64,000 nucleotides of DNA. Source: Nonomuraea turkmeniaca (GTDB lineage: Bacteria > Actinomycetota > Actinomycetes > Streptosporangiales > Streptosporangiaceae). Positions 54,325-63,099 of the stretch are shown in pieces. The translations under genes and the position numbers were made by a program. The notes under the pieces were generated by a model, which saw only the letters and a program-made list of their open reading frames with translations, did no database searches and had not been told where the DNA came from. The stretch is from contig NZ_VCKY01000009.1 in assembly GCF_005889735.1 (NCBI RefSeq), forward strand, positions 28,369 to 92,368. The letters are read 5' to 3'. Position 1 is the stretch's first letter. Each line of letters begins with the position of its first letter.

Positions 54325-54744
54325 ATGGCAACCGGAGAGTTCCAGGTGATGAAGGTACCGGCCGAGCAACTGGCCGGTGCTCTCCACGGCCAGGTTGTCG
54401 ATCCGGGGGCGCAGCCCACGACTGTCGTGCGGCGTGGCGAGGGGTGGACCGTGGACGTGAGCTGGGAGGTCAGCGGCGAACTGGTCGACTGGCTGACCGG
54501 CCGCTGGCAATTGGAGATCATCGCCGACCTGCTGGGCGGCGGCGAGTCGCGACATCCTTCGCCTCCCGTGGAGATGACCTTCACGCCTGGGTCGGGCCGG
54601 TATACGGCCTCCATTCCGATGCGCGGTCAGTTGGTCGCAGGCACCTATGATCTCGTGGTCAACCTCACCACCACGACCGCCGCCGGCACCGCGGGGGCGC
54701 TCGGCGGGTTCGTGGTGATCAGCAAGATCGTGGTCAAGGATTGA
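54325..54744 (+). CDS. Hypothetical beta-rich protein
   Basis: 139 aa. ATG 54325 with a strong AAGGAG site. Alternating hydrophobic strands (WTVDVSWEVSGELVDWL, GRYTASIPMRGQLVAGTYDL) suggest an immunoglobulin-like beta-sandwich; no signal peptide. Not recognised. It ends 2 bp from the convergent cyclase-ATPase gene. Confidence 0.6.
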   Translation: MATGEFQVMKVPAEQLAGALHGQVVDPGAQPTTVVRRGEGWTVDVSWEVSGELVDWLTGRWQLEIIADLLGGGESRHPSPPVEMTFTPGSGRYTASIPMRGQLVAGTYDLVVNLTTTTAAGTAGALGGFVVISKIVVKD

Positions 54745-54746
54745 GG

Positions 54747-57700
54747 TCAGCGCAGGCGGCGCTCCAGGAGGAGGGCGCCGCGGCCGGACAGCAGGGAGGC
54801 ACACCATTCGCGCAGGTCGGCCGGCTTGGGTCCGCTCACCTGGCCGCCGTCGAGCAGGTCCGCCCAGTCCAGCAGGGACTCGGCGAGCATGAGCGGCACC
54901 TCCCGCCGCTCGTGCACCTCGGCGGCGGCCTCGAAGTGCTCGGCGGCCCGCCGCGGGTCCCCCATCGTCACGCACAGGTGGGCCAGGTAGTGGTGCCCGC
55001 AGTGGTGGGCGACGGTGCCGTGGCCGAACGTCTCACCGTCGGCGGCCAGCGAGTCGTACACCTGCGCGGCCAGGTCTGCCCGTCCCAGCCGGCAGGCGGC
55101 CACGGCCAGGTTGTCCAGGGCGGGCCGGTGCGCCATGTTGCGCGGCGGCACCGCGCCCTGGCCGGCCAGGATGCGGTCGAGCAGCGGGCCGGCGTCCTCG
55201 TCGTCCATCTCGCACAGATAGCGCAGCACCGCGTGCACGGGGTCCACGCGGAGCGCCGGGGCGGCGCGGCGCAGCCGGTCGCGCAGCTCCCACAGCCGTC
55301 CCTGGAGCCGCCGGATCTCGGCGATCTGCTCGGAGTAGATCGCCACGGCCTCCAGGCGGCGGCCGATCTCCGAGCCGAGCCGCAGAGCCGCGGTCGCCTC
55401 CGCCTCGGCCTGCGCGAGGTCGCCCTGCATGAGGGTCAGGCCGGCCTTGGAGTAGCCGACCAGCCAGTGCAGGTGCGGCTGCGCCAGCCGGCTCGCCAGC
55501 TCGTCGGCCTGGTCCAGCAGCGTGGCCGCGCGGGCGGCGTCGCCGCTGTCCAGGACGGGAGGGGTCCGCTGCACGTAGCCGTGGAACAACACCAGGTCGT
55601 CGCCGGTCCTGCGGGCCGCGTCCAGCATCTCGTCGCCGTCGCGGTGGCGCTGGTGCAGCGGGTCGGCGGGGATGATGGTGAGACTGCGTAGGCACAACAC
55701 GAGGGCGAGCGTGCGCGGGTCGCCGGACTTGCGGGCCAGCGCCACCGCCTCGTCGCTCAGCGCGAAGCGCCGCTCCCCGTCGGGCGCCCAGATCAGCTCC
55801 GAGGCGAGCTGGGCCGCCAGCAGCGCCCTGGTGCTCACGTCGGTGGAGTCGACCAGCCGCCTGGCCTCGGTCAGCAAGGCGATGCGCTGCTGGTCGGGGG
55901 CGGCCGAGATGCTGGTGAAGCCGCGGTCGCCGCCGAGCGCGGCCGTGACGATCAGGTCGCCGCGGTCGCACTCCCTGGCCAGGTCCGCCGCCGCCACCAG
56001 GGTCGGCCGGGCTTCGGGGTGCCCGGCCAGCCACATGGCCGTGCCGCACTCCAGCAGCAGCTCCGCGCGGCGTTCCAGGCTCGCGCCGGGGAAGTCCTTG
56101 AGCAGCTCCAGCACCCGCTGGTACCAGGTGACCGCCTCGCGGTGCGCCAGCCCGGCCAGGGCGTGCTGCGCCGCGCGCACCGCCGCCTCCGCCGCCGCGC
56201 TCACGCGGACCGGGTCACGGCCGTTCTCGGCGGCGGCCAGCAGGTGCGCGGCCACCACGTACGGCCGCGACTCCATCGCCTTCGGGTCCGCCTGGCACAA
56301 CGCGTCGGCCACCCGCCCGTGCAGCAGCCCGGCACGTGGCGGGGAGAGCGTGGCGTACAGGGCGTTCCTGGTCAGCTCGTGCGAGAACCGGCAGGTGCCG
56401 CGTGCCGACATGGTGACCAGGCCGGCGCCCAGCGCCTCCTCCACTGCGGCCACGAACCGCGCCTCGTCCAGGCCGAGCCCGTGCCGCAGCTCGGCCGACT
56501 CCATCCGCTCGCCCACGGCCAGCAGGCTGACCAGGTCCCTGGCGTCCGGGTGCAGTTGCGCCAGCCGGGCCAGCACCATCCTGGTGACCGAGTCGGGCAC
56601 GGTCAGCGCGTCCAGGTCTTTGCCCGCGGCCAGCTCCGTGGCCACCTCGCTGATCAGGAACGCGTTGCCGCCCGTGATGCGGTGCAGCGCCTGGGGATCG
56701 CCGCCCGAGCGGACCTCCGACAGCAGGTCGGAGACCTCCTCGAGGCCGAACGACGGAACCTGCACGACGCGGCCGTCGGCAGTCAGCTTGTGCAGCTCCG
56801 GCATGGCGGACTCGACCGGCACCGGCCGTGACGTGGCCAGGATGAGCAGCGGCATGGCGTCGGCGTCGTACATGAGGGCGCCGAGCATCTGCAGCGACTC
56901 GAGCGTGGCCCACTGCAGGTCGTCGATCACCAGCAGGACCGGCCGCACGGTGGCCAGCCGCTCGATCAGGGTGCGTGCCGCCGCCATCAGCTGGTAACGC
57001 TCGGAGACCGGCTCGGTGGCCGGCGGCACCTGCAGGGACAGCGGCGGCGTGGCCAGCGACGGCGCCAGGCGCACCAGCTGGCCGCACTGCTGGTCGACTC
57101 CGGCCCGCAACATCAGGGCGGGCGAGGTGCGGGCCAGCCGCTCCACGGCGCCGGCGATCGGCTCGTACGCCTGCCGCGCCGGATCCGTGCACCGCCCCGC
57201 CAGCACCGTGAACTGCCGTTTGAGCGCCTGCCTGGCCACTAAGGACGCCAGCCGCGTCTTGCCCACCCCCGGGTCACCCTGCAGGATCACCAGCCCACTG
57301 CCGAACTCGGCCGCGGCCAGCTCGGAGTCCAGCGCCCGCAGTTGCTCGCCCCGGCCCACGAACGGCAGCTGGTGCCTGTTGTCCAGCCACGTGGGCAGCC
57401 CGCCGCTCTGGTGGTGGTCGGCGTTCTGCCAGTGCAGCTCGTAGGTGTGCATCGGCTCGCGCAGGCCCTTGCCGGGCAGCCGCCCCAAGTCCTTGAACTC
57501 GTGCCGGCTGCGCCCCTGGGCCAGCCGCCGCACCAGGTCGGTGCAGAGCACCTGGCCGCCTTCGGCGATGGCGACCAGCCGGGCCGCCTCCACCGTCGGC
57601 AGCCCGCTGACGTCGTCGTGCCCCCAGCAGACGTCGCCGGCGGCGAGTGCGGCCTTGATGGAGATCTTCTCCTGCGCCCGCTCGTTCTCGTCGGCGACGG

Positions 57701-57953
57701 CCTGCTCCACCGCGATGATCGCGTCGAGCCCGGCGGTCGCCGAGTCGAAGACGGCCATCAGCCCGTCGCCCAGGCTCTTGGTGAACGTCGAGCCGCTCGC
57801 CATCACCACGGAATGGAGGAGCTGGTAGAGGCGGCGGAAGACGACGTTGGCACGCTCCTCGCCGAGCCTGATCCGCAGCGCGGTGGAGCTCACCACGTCG
57901 GTGAACAGGATCGTCGCCGTGGTGAGCGTGCCTGGCTCGTGCGGAGCGGTCAC
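54747..57953 (-). CDS. Class III cyclase domain-AAA ATPase-TPR signalling protein
   Basis: 1068 aa. N-terminal class III nucleotide cyclase homology domain (about 10-180): metal Asp19 (LFTDVVSS) and Asp63 (KSLGDGLM), Lys59. The Asn that stabilises the transition state is replaced by Val121 in PTVEAARL, while Arg125 remains, so cyclase activity is uncertain. A STAND/AAA ATPase follows (about 195-500) with Walker A GDPGVGKT (about 221-228) and LLVIDDLQWA. A long TPR-like helical region (about 550-1060) ends the protein. There is no C-terminal LuxR HTH. The GTG start overlaps the stop of the DUF2236 gene (GTGA). Third gene of the crp operon. Confidence 0.85.
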   Translation of the reverse strand: MTAPHEPGTLTTATILFTDVVSSTALRIRLGEERANVVFRRLYQLLHSVVMASGSTFTKSLGDGLMAVFDSATAGLDAIIAVEQAVADENERAQEKISIKAALAAGDVCWGHDDVSGLPTVEAARLVAIAEGGQVLCTDLVRRLAQGRSRHEFKDLGRLPGKGLREPMHTYELHWQNADHHQSGGLPTWLDNRHQLPFVGRGEQLRALDSELAAAEFGSGLVILQGDPGVGKTRLASLVARQALKRQFTVLAGRCTDPARQAYEPIAGAVERLARTSPALMLRAGVDQQCGQLVRLAPSLATPPLSLQVPPATEPVSERYQLMAAARTLIERLATVRPVLLVIDDLQWATLESLQMLGALMYDADAMPLLILATSRPVPVESAMPELHKLTADGRVVQVPSFGLEEVSDLLSEVRSGGDPQALHRITGGNAFLISEVATELAAGKDLDALTVPDSVTRMVLARLAQLHPDARDLVSLLAVGERMESAELRHGLGLDEARFVAAVEEALGAGLVTMSARGTCRFSHELTRNALYATLSPPRAGLLHGRVADALCQADPKAMESRPYVVAAHLLAAAENGRDPVRVSAAAEAAVRAAQHALAGLAHREAVTWYQRVLELLKDFPGASLERRAELLLECGTAMWLAGHPEARPTLVAAADLARECDRGDLIVTAALGGDRGFTSISAAPDQQRIALLTEARRLVDSTDVSTRALLAAQLASELIWAPDGERRFALSDEAVALARKSGDPRTLALVLCLRSLTIIPADPLHQRHRDGDEMLDAARRTGDDLVLFHGYVQRTPPVLDSGDAARAATLLDQADELASRLAQPHLHWLVGYSKAGLTLMQGDLAQAEAEATAALRLGSEIGRRLEAVAIYSEQIAEIRRLQGRLWELRDRLRRAAPALRVDPVHAVLRYLCEMDDEDAGPLLDRILAGQGAVPPRNMAHRPALDNLAVAACRLGRADLAAQVYDSLAADGETFGHGTVAHHCGHHYLAHLCVTMGDPRRAAEHFEAAAEVHERREVPLMLAESLLDWADLLDGGQVSGPKPADLREWCASLLSGRGALLLERRLR

Positions 57954-59254
57954 GCGCGCAGCCCCTTCCGCCCGACTGCTTTATGCCGGATATTGTGCCG
58001 GACATTGTGGCGGATCTCGCGGGATTTCACGGCCGCCTTCGACTGCTTGATCCGCCAGGCATGGGCCAGCTCCGCGGGGATGCGGAACGGCGCCTGCCCG
58101 CCCGAGTGGCGGTCGACCAGGGCGATCACGATGTCCCGCCCGGCCCGGCGCACCAGCCAGCGGACCACGGCGTCCGCCCGCCGGCCCAGCCACGGCCGCC
58201 GGTGCGCCGCCCGCGCCGCCATGAACAGGGCGGTGAACCACCACGCGGCCGGTGGCACGCCGAGCAGCTCGGGCACCCTGTCCGCGCCGTACTTGGCGTC
58301 GCGGAAGACCCAGTGCACCAGGCTGCGCGGCAGCTTGCGCCAGCCCAGGTGCATGAACTCCTCCATCTCCTCCAGGAGCCTGGCCATCAGCACGCGGCCT
58401 TCGGGGCTGGACTCGTAGAGGCGGCCCAGGCGCTCGCTGACCGGCACCACGTCGTCGAGCGTGAGCGGCCCGTCCTGGCACGCCTCCACGCCCATGAGGT
58501 GGCCGAACACGCTCCACGTGTAGAGGTGGGCGGCGCGCTGATCGTCCGTCAGCTTCACGCCCATGCTCTCCAGAGCCTCCCATGTGACCACGGAGAAGTC
58601 GAAGATGGTGGCCAGCAGGAGCTCCTGGTTGACCGGCGGCCCGAACCGCTCGGTGTCCCAGCTGTCGCCGAAACGTTCGTCGACCAGGGCGCGCACGAAC
58701 GAGTGCAGGATACGCAGCCCGATCGCGGTGGTGTGGCCGGGCCGCCCGGGCTGCAGGCTGTCGGTCGCCTTCAGCCCCATGACGTCGACCAGCATCTGCC
58801 CGGTCTCGGCGACCCGGCGGGTGAGGCTGTGGGTGGCCAGCTTCGACACGCCGGCCAGCACCTTCGCGCTGGACACCTCGACGTACGCCATGGGCAGGCA
58901 CTTGCAGAACAGCGCGGCCGCCTGGTAGAGCCCGTAGTCGGCGAACACGGCCTGCCCCTTGGCCAGTAACTCGGTGTCGTCGCCCCAGTCGGGCAGGTCA
59001 CTGGCGAAGTCGAGCGCGTCGAAGACGCGGGAGGCGGGCGGCTCCCCCGAGGGCGCCCTGGCCTCCCGCTTGGCCCGCCCCAGCTCCTCGACCACGGCCC
59101 GCACCAGCTCCAGCGGGCCCTTCCCCTCGGGCTGCTCGCTCAGGTAGGCGGCGACGACCTCGTCGACTGCCGGGTCGGCCTGCTTCCTGAGCTGCCGGAA
59201 CCGCTCTTCCGGCCAGCGCTCGTCCCTGTCCATGGGGTCGTTGCGATCGTTCAT
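57950..59254 (-). CDS. DUF2236 oxygenase, Lcp/MpaB-like
   Basis: 434 aa, member of the DUF2236 family that includes rubber oxygenase Lcp, a b-type heme dioxygenase cleaving polyisoprene, and MpaB. Helical throughout; the family core is RVFDALDF, FGPPVNQELLLATIFDFSVVTW and HLYTWSVFGHLMGVE, with His residues as possible heme ligands. No signal peptide, unlike secreted Lcp, so it is likely intracellular. Substrate unknown. ATG 59254 lies 22 bp after crp; the stop overlaps the cyclase start. Confidence 0.8.
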   Translation of the reverse strand: MNDRNDPMDRDERWPEERFRQLRKQADPAVDEVVAAYLSEQPEGKGPLELVRAVVEELGRAKREARAPSGEPPASRVFDALDFASDLPDWGDDTELLAKGQAVFADYGLYQAAALFCKCLPMAYVEVSSAKVLAGVSKLATHSLTRRVAETGQMLVDVMGLKATDSLQPGRPGHTTAIGLRILHSFVRALVDERFGDSWDTERFGPPVNQELLLATIFDFSVVTWEALESMGVKLTDDQRAAHLYTWSVFGHLMGVEACQDGPLTLDDVVPVSERLGRLYESSPEGRVLMARLLEEMEEFMHLGWRKLPRSLVHWVFRDAKYGADRVPELLGVPPAAWWFTALFMAARAAHRRPWLGRRADAVVRWLVRRAGRDIVIALVDRHSGGQAPFRIPAELAHAWRIKQSKAAVKSREIRHNVRHNIRHKAVGRKGLRA

Positions 59255-59276
59255 GGTCCCCGTACTCCAGATTCGG

Positions 59277-59987
59277 TCAGAGCCCACCCCGCTTGCGCAG
59301 AGCGGCGACGTCCAGCAGCGTGATCGTCCGGCCCTCGATGGCGATGAGGTGCCTCGACACCAGCGACTGCAGGGCCCGATTGACGGCCGGCCGCGTCGCG
59401 CCGATCAGCGCGGCGAGGTCCGACTGCGTCAGCCCCGGCAGGTTCACCACGCCTTCGGTGGTGCCGTGCTTGCCGGCCAGCTGCAGCAGCAGCTTCGCCA
59501 GCCGCCCTCCCAGGTCCAGGAAGGCCAGGTCGGCCGCCTGGCCGGTGAGCCTGCGCACCATGTGCCCGAGCATGCGCAGGAACTCGTCGGCCAGCCCCGG
59601 ATGCTCCCGCATCAGCTCCAGCAGCCGGGCCCTGGGCAGGGCGAACACCCACGAGGGGCGCGCGGTGACGATCGAGGCCGAACGCGGCGAGCCGTCCAGC
59701 AGCGCCATCTCCCCGAAGGTGTCGCCGCGGCTCAGGATGTTGAGCACGATCTCGTCGCCGTGCTCGGTCGTGAACACGACCTTCACCAGGCCGTCCAGCA
59801 GCACGTAGAGAGACTCCCCCGGGTCCCCCTGGTGGAAGATGATCTGCCCGGTCCGGTATCGCCGCGCCAGCCCGGCCCGCGCCGTGCTCACGATGCCGCT
59901 CTCTCCGAGTACGCGGAACAGGGGGATCTCCGCCAGCACGGCCGCGACCGGCTGAATGTCCGGTGGAACCCCGCTGTGCCCGTTCAT
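59277..59987 (-). CDS. Crp/Fnr-family transcription regulator
   Basis: 236 aa. Cyclic-nucleotide binding fold (about 20-130) with phosphate-binding cassette FGEMALLDGSPRSAS (91-105), close to the cAMP-binding consensus GExALL...RxA, then a dimer helix and C-terminal HTH (about 188-210, LTQSDLAALIGATRPAVNRAL). The recognition helix has Pro where E. coli CRP has Glu181. No Fe-S cysteines as in FNR. First gene of a three-gene operon; a CRP-type palindrome lies 57-76 bases upstream of its start. Confidence 0.9.
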   Translation of the reverse strand: MNGHSGVPPDIQPVAAVLAEIPLFRVLGESGIVSTARAGLARRYRTGQIIFHQGDPGESLYVLLDGLVKVVFTTEHGDEIVLNILSRGDTFGEMALLDGSPRSASIVTARPSWVFALPRARLLELMREHPGLADEFLRMLGHMVRRLTGQAADLAFLDLGGRLAKLLLQLAGKHGTTEGVVNLPGLTQSDLAALIGATRPAVNRALQSLVSRHLIAIEGRTITLLDVAALRKRGGL

Positions 59988-60043
59988 GCAAGAACTTTAG
60001 GCCGCAATCGGCGCCCGGACAGTATCTGGTAAGTGATCTGCAA

Positions 60044-60063
60044 AATGTGACGAGGACCACATT
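60044..60063. promoter_or_regulatory. CRP-type operator between crp and the sigma gene
   Basis: AATGTGACGAGGACCACATT: a near-perfect inverted repeat matching TGTGA-N6-TCACA in 9 of 10 core positions. In the divergent promoter region it could serve both directions. Confidence 0.65.
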
Positions 60064-60166
60064 CGGACTGTCATGCCCGAAACAGCCCCATCGGATCTTC
60101 CGGCGGACCGTGGGGGTGCCGGCCGGAAGTGACCCCCCGAGTACCCGGACCGGCAGGGAGTCGGAT

Positions 60167-60739
60167 ATGCAGTTGGAGACCATCGACCGCCTGGACACGG
60201 GCGCGTTGGTGTCGGCCGCGCAAGACGGCGACGCCCACGCCTGGGAGCGGCTGGTCGAGGAGTTCACGCCGATGCTGAAGGCACGCATCCGCCGCTTCAG
60301 GCTCGGCCACGAGGATGCCCAGGACGTGCTGCAGACCACCTGGCTGCTGGCCTGGCTGAACCTCAAGAGCGTGACGGACGGGCAGCGGATGGCCGGCTGG
60401 CTGGCCACGATCGCCTTCCGCGAGTGCCTGAAGCTCACCAAGCGGACGAAGGAGATCTGCACCCCGGACCTGGACATCATGGGCAGCACGGACGACGTGG
60501 ACAAGGAGCTGGCCAGGGCATGGCTGGCGGGCACGCTCGACGAGCTGGTCGAGGAGCTGCCGGACGCGCAGCGGGTCCTGTTCAGGGCGCTCACGGAAAC
60601 CTCCGAGCCGCACTACGTGGACGTGGCACGCAGGCTGGGCAGGCCGGTAGGGAGCATCGGGCCCACCCGAGCCCGCTGTTTCGCGAAGCTACGCGGGCTC
60701 CTTCAGGCCCGCGAGATCACCAGGGACTTCCTGGACTGA
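60167..60739 (+). CDS. Sigma-70 family (ECF-like) RNA polymerase sigma factor
   Basis: 190 aa. Region 2 (about 15-85): HAWERLVEEFTPMLKARIRR and GHEDAQDVLQTTWLLAWLNL; region 4 (about 125-185): ELPDAQRVLFRALTE and VDVARRLGRPVGSIGPTRAR. No anti-sigma gene is adjacent. The start is ATG 60167 behind GGGAG; the frame is open far upstream, across the operator. Divergent from crp and convergent (1 bp) with the 422-aa gene. Confidence 0.88.
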   Translation: MQLETIDRLDTGALVSAAQDGDAHAWERLVEEFTPMLKARIRRFRLGHEDAQDVLQTTWLLAWLNLKSVTDGQRMAGWLATIAFRECLKLTKRTKEICTPDLDIMGSTDDVDKELARAWLAGTLDELVEELPDAQRVLFRALTETSEPHYVDVARRLGRPVGSIGPTRARCFAKLRGLLQAREITRDFLD

Positions 60740-60740
60740 A

Positions 60741-62009
60741 CTATTTGTTCGCCGGGTCAAGCGGGATCGCCTCCAGGAACGGCTCGAAGTCGAAGTGCGC
60801 CATCTCGTACGCGTCCGGGTCGGTCTCGGTCGGGTACCGGTAGACCTTGCGCCGGATCGTGGGCAGGGCGGGGTCGTTCGCGAACATCTCGCTGACGGCC
60901 TCCGGCACCAGCCCGCGCCGCATCTCCTCGGCGAGCCCGTCGGCGACCTTCGGGTCGAACGGCAGGTCGTACAGGGCGCGGACGTGCTGGTAGACGCGGA
61001 AGTAGCTGACGATGAAGCGCATGCGGTCGGGGTAGGACACCCAGTTCGACACCCCGGCCGTGGACGCCTCCTGGTCCTCGGTGATGAACTCCTCGGCCAG
61101 CTTGCGTACCTTCTCGTGCTGGATCGGCGCCCATACCTTCGCCATGTCCACGCCCGCGGGCGCGGTCAGCGGCTTGCCGACCTTGATGTCGCTCAGCGGC
61201 GTCTGCACGGCGAACAGGTGGCGGGTGTAGAGGCCGGCCCACAGCTCCTCCAGCTTGCGGGTCAGCCACGGCTGGTCCTCGTGCCGGGCGGCGTACAGGC
61301 GGAACCTGGGGAACGGGCGGCGGATGATCAGGGAGCGCAGTGACCGCCACGACACCCGCGTCAGCCATCTGACCGGCCGGTAGAGCACCAGCTCCAGGGC
61401 CTTCTGCGCACGTTTCTGCTCGTACGCCGACAACGCGATGTTGGCCCCCAGCATGAGCTCGGCCCGCACCGCCGGGTCGGTCGCCTCCTTGGCCTCCAGC
61501 AGCAGCTGCGCCGCGTCCTTCAAGTAGCGGGCGTCGGCCTTCTCCAGCAGCTCCGTCAGGAACTCGGGCGGCGTCGGCGTCAGGTCCGACTCCGGGCTCA
61601 CCTTCAGGAACCGGTCGGGCGTGTCGTTCCACAGGTTGACGGCGAGACTGGCGGTCTCGAGGAAGATCGCGCGGTTGGCCAGCGCGAGGCCCAGCTGGTA
61701 ACTGGGGCCGAGCAGGGTGAGCAACATCGCGCGGAAGAACCGCCGGAACCTGCGCGGCACCCTGAGCTTGCGGCCGAAGTCCTCGATGAACGGCGAGGCG
61801 GGTGTGAGGTCAAGGCTCTCGCCCACCGCCTTGGAGGTCCATGTGGCGTAGCAGTACCAGTTGTTGGCGTCCTTGCCGAGGTGCCCGGCCAGGTCGGCGG
61901 CGACGCGGTGGTAGCTGTAGGCGATGACCATCGCTTCGAGCGCCGGGCTCCGGTCCTTGTAGGCCGCGATGCGCAGCACGTCGTCCGCGGTCATCCGAGA
62001 GTCGGACAT
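60741..62009 (-). CDS. Uncharacterised 422-aa protein
   Basis: Mostly helical, basic protein without a recognised domain, signal peptide or clear membrane helix (one hydrophobic stretch near residues 93-125, FRAMLLTLLGPSYQLGLALA). Marked segments: NNWYCYATWTSKAVGESLDL, RFIVSYFRVYQHVRALYDLP and FEPFLEAIPLDP. The overall pattern is faintly like large helical DUF2236-type oxygenases, but no heme motif can be shown. ATG 62009 with GGGAGA. Confidence 0.65.
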   Translation of the reverse strand: MSDSRMTADDVLRIAAYKDRSPALEAMVIAYSYHRVAADLAGHLGKDANNWYCYATWTSKAVGESLDLTPASPFIEDFGRKLRVPRRFRRFFRAMLLTLLGPSYQLGLALANRAIFLETASLAVNLWNDTPDRFLKVSPESDLTPTPPEFLTELLEKADARYLKDAAQLLLEAKEATDPAVRAELMLGANIALSAYEQKRAQKALELVLYRPVRWLTRVSWRSLRSLIIRRPFPRFRLYAARHEDQPWLTRKLEELWAGLYTRHLFAVQTPLSDIKVGKPLTAPAGVDMAKVWAPIQHEKVRKLAEEFITEDQEASTAGVSNWVSYPDRMRFIVSYFRVYQHVRALYDLPFDPKVADGLAEEMRRGLVPEAVSEMFANDPALPTIRRKVYRYPTETDPDAYEMAHFDFEPFLEAIPLDPANK

Positions 62010-62163
62010 GAGGTCTCCCGTTTCGCTGGTCCCGTCGCCTCACGGAGTCAGAGCGTCCCCGCGGGCGTCAGATACAGGCCGGCGGCCGGCTTTGCCTCCC
62101 CGTGGCCGCCGCCGGGGCACCGAGCGTAGAAGCGGCGGCTTGCGAAGGGCTTGCAGAAGGATC

Positions 62164-63024
62164 TCAGGGGGCGAGGGTCTGGCCCGCCTCGATGGCCTCG
62201 CGGACGCTCCTGGCCAAGGTCTCCTCCAGCGCGTCGCCGTGGGCGGCCAGTGTGCGCATCCCGTCGGTGTCGTCCGTGTGGGCCAGCAGCGCGCGGTATT
62301 TGTCGTTGTTGTCCAGCGCCTCGCGGGCCCTCAGCGCGGCGTCGGCCTCCTGGACGCGGCGCGCGTACCGCTCCAGGCCTTCGACCCTGGCGGCGACGGC
62401 GGCGACGGAGCGGTCCAGCGCCTCCTGCTGGGGCTCCAGCACTGCCAGCAACTCCGGCGTCACCACGCCCTGCCTGGCCCGGTGCTGCTCTTCCTGCAGG
62501 TGCGTCTGCGCCTGCAGGAGCGTGGCGAGCTCCCAGATCTGCCGGGGCAGCAGCACCTCGTTGGCCAGGCCGTCCAGGAGGCGGCGGCGCATGGCCAGGG
62601 AGGCGTAGACCGTGGTGACGGCCTTCCTGGCGCGCGCGAGGAGAGCCCGTGACGGCGGGGACAGCTCGGACACGACCACGAACCGGTCGCGCACGTCAGG
62701 GTCGGCCGGGGCGAGCCTCGGGACGAAGCAGTCGAGAACGGCCAGGCGTTCCTCCTCGGCCAGGTCCGGGTCCATGACGAGGTCGACGGTGCGCCTGACG
62801 TGGTCCCGCTCCTGGGCGAGCAGGCGTTGCTCTTCCGCGGCGAGCGCCGCCCTGCGGCGGAAGACGTCGTGCGCGATCACGATGCCGCACAGGAGGAGGG
62901 GGGCGAGCAGCACGGCGATGACCACGTCCTGGGGCCCGGCCAGCACGTACAGGACGACGCCGGTGAACACGACCACGCTGAAGGCGGCGATCGACGCCAG
63001 CGCCAAACCGCAGCCTCTGGGCAC
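62164..63024 (-). CDS. Membrane-anchored coiled-coil protein, unknown
   Basis: 286 aa. Two membrane helices near the N-terminus (about 8-28 LALASIAAFSVVVFTGVVLY; 32-52 VVIAVLLAPLLLCGIVIAHD), then a long cytoplasmic helical region with heptad character (55-286). The start is GTG 63024 because GAGGGGGA precedes it; ATG 63072 is also in frame. No family recognised. 154 bp upstream of the 422-aa gene on the same strand. Confidence 0.6.
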   Translation of the reverse strand: MPRGCGLALASIAAFSVVVFTGVVLYVLAGPQDVVIAVLLAPLLLCGIVIAHDVFRRRAALAAEEQRLLAQERDHVRRTVDLVMDPDLAEEERLAVLDCFVPRLAPADPDVRDRFVVVSELSPPSRALLARARKAVTTVYASLAMRRRLLDGLANEVLLPRQIWELATLLQAQTHLQEEQHRARQGVVTPELLAVLEPQQEALDRSVAAVAARVEGLERYARRVQEADAALRAREALDNNDKYRALLAHTDDTDGMRTLAAHGDALEETLARSVREAIEAGQTLAP

Positions 63025-63099
63025 ACCGTCCCCCTCGACATCGAGTTTCCGAAGTGTCCTGAGTGCCAACAATAACCGCAGATTTCGCGAAGATCACTA

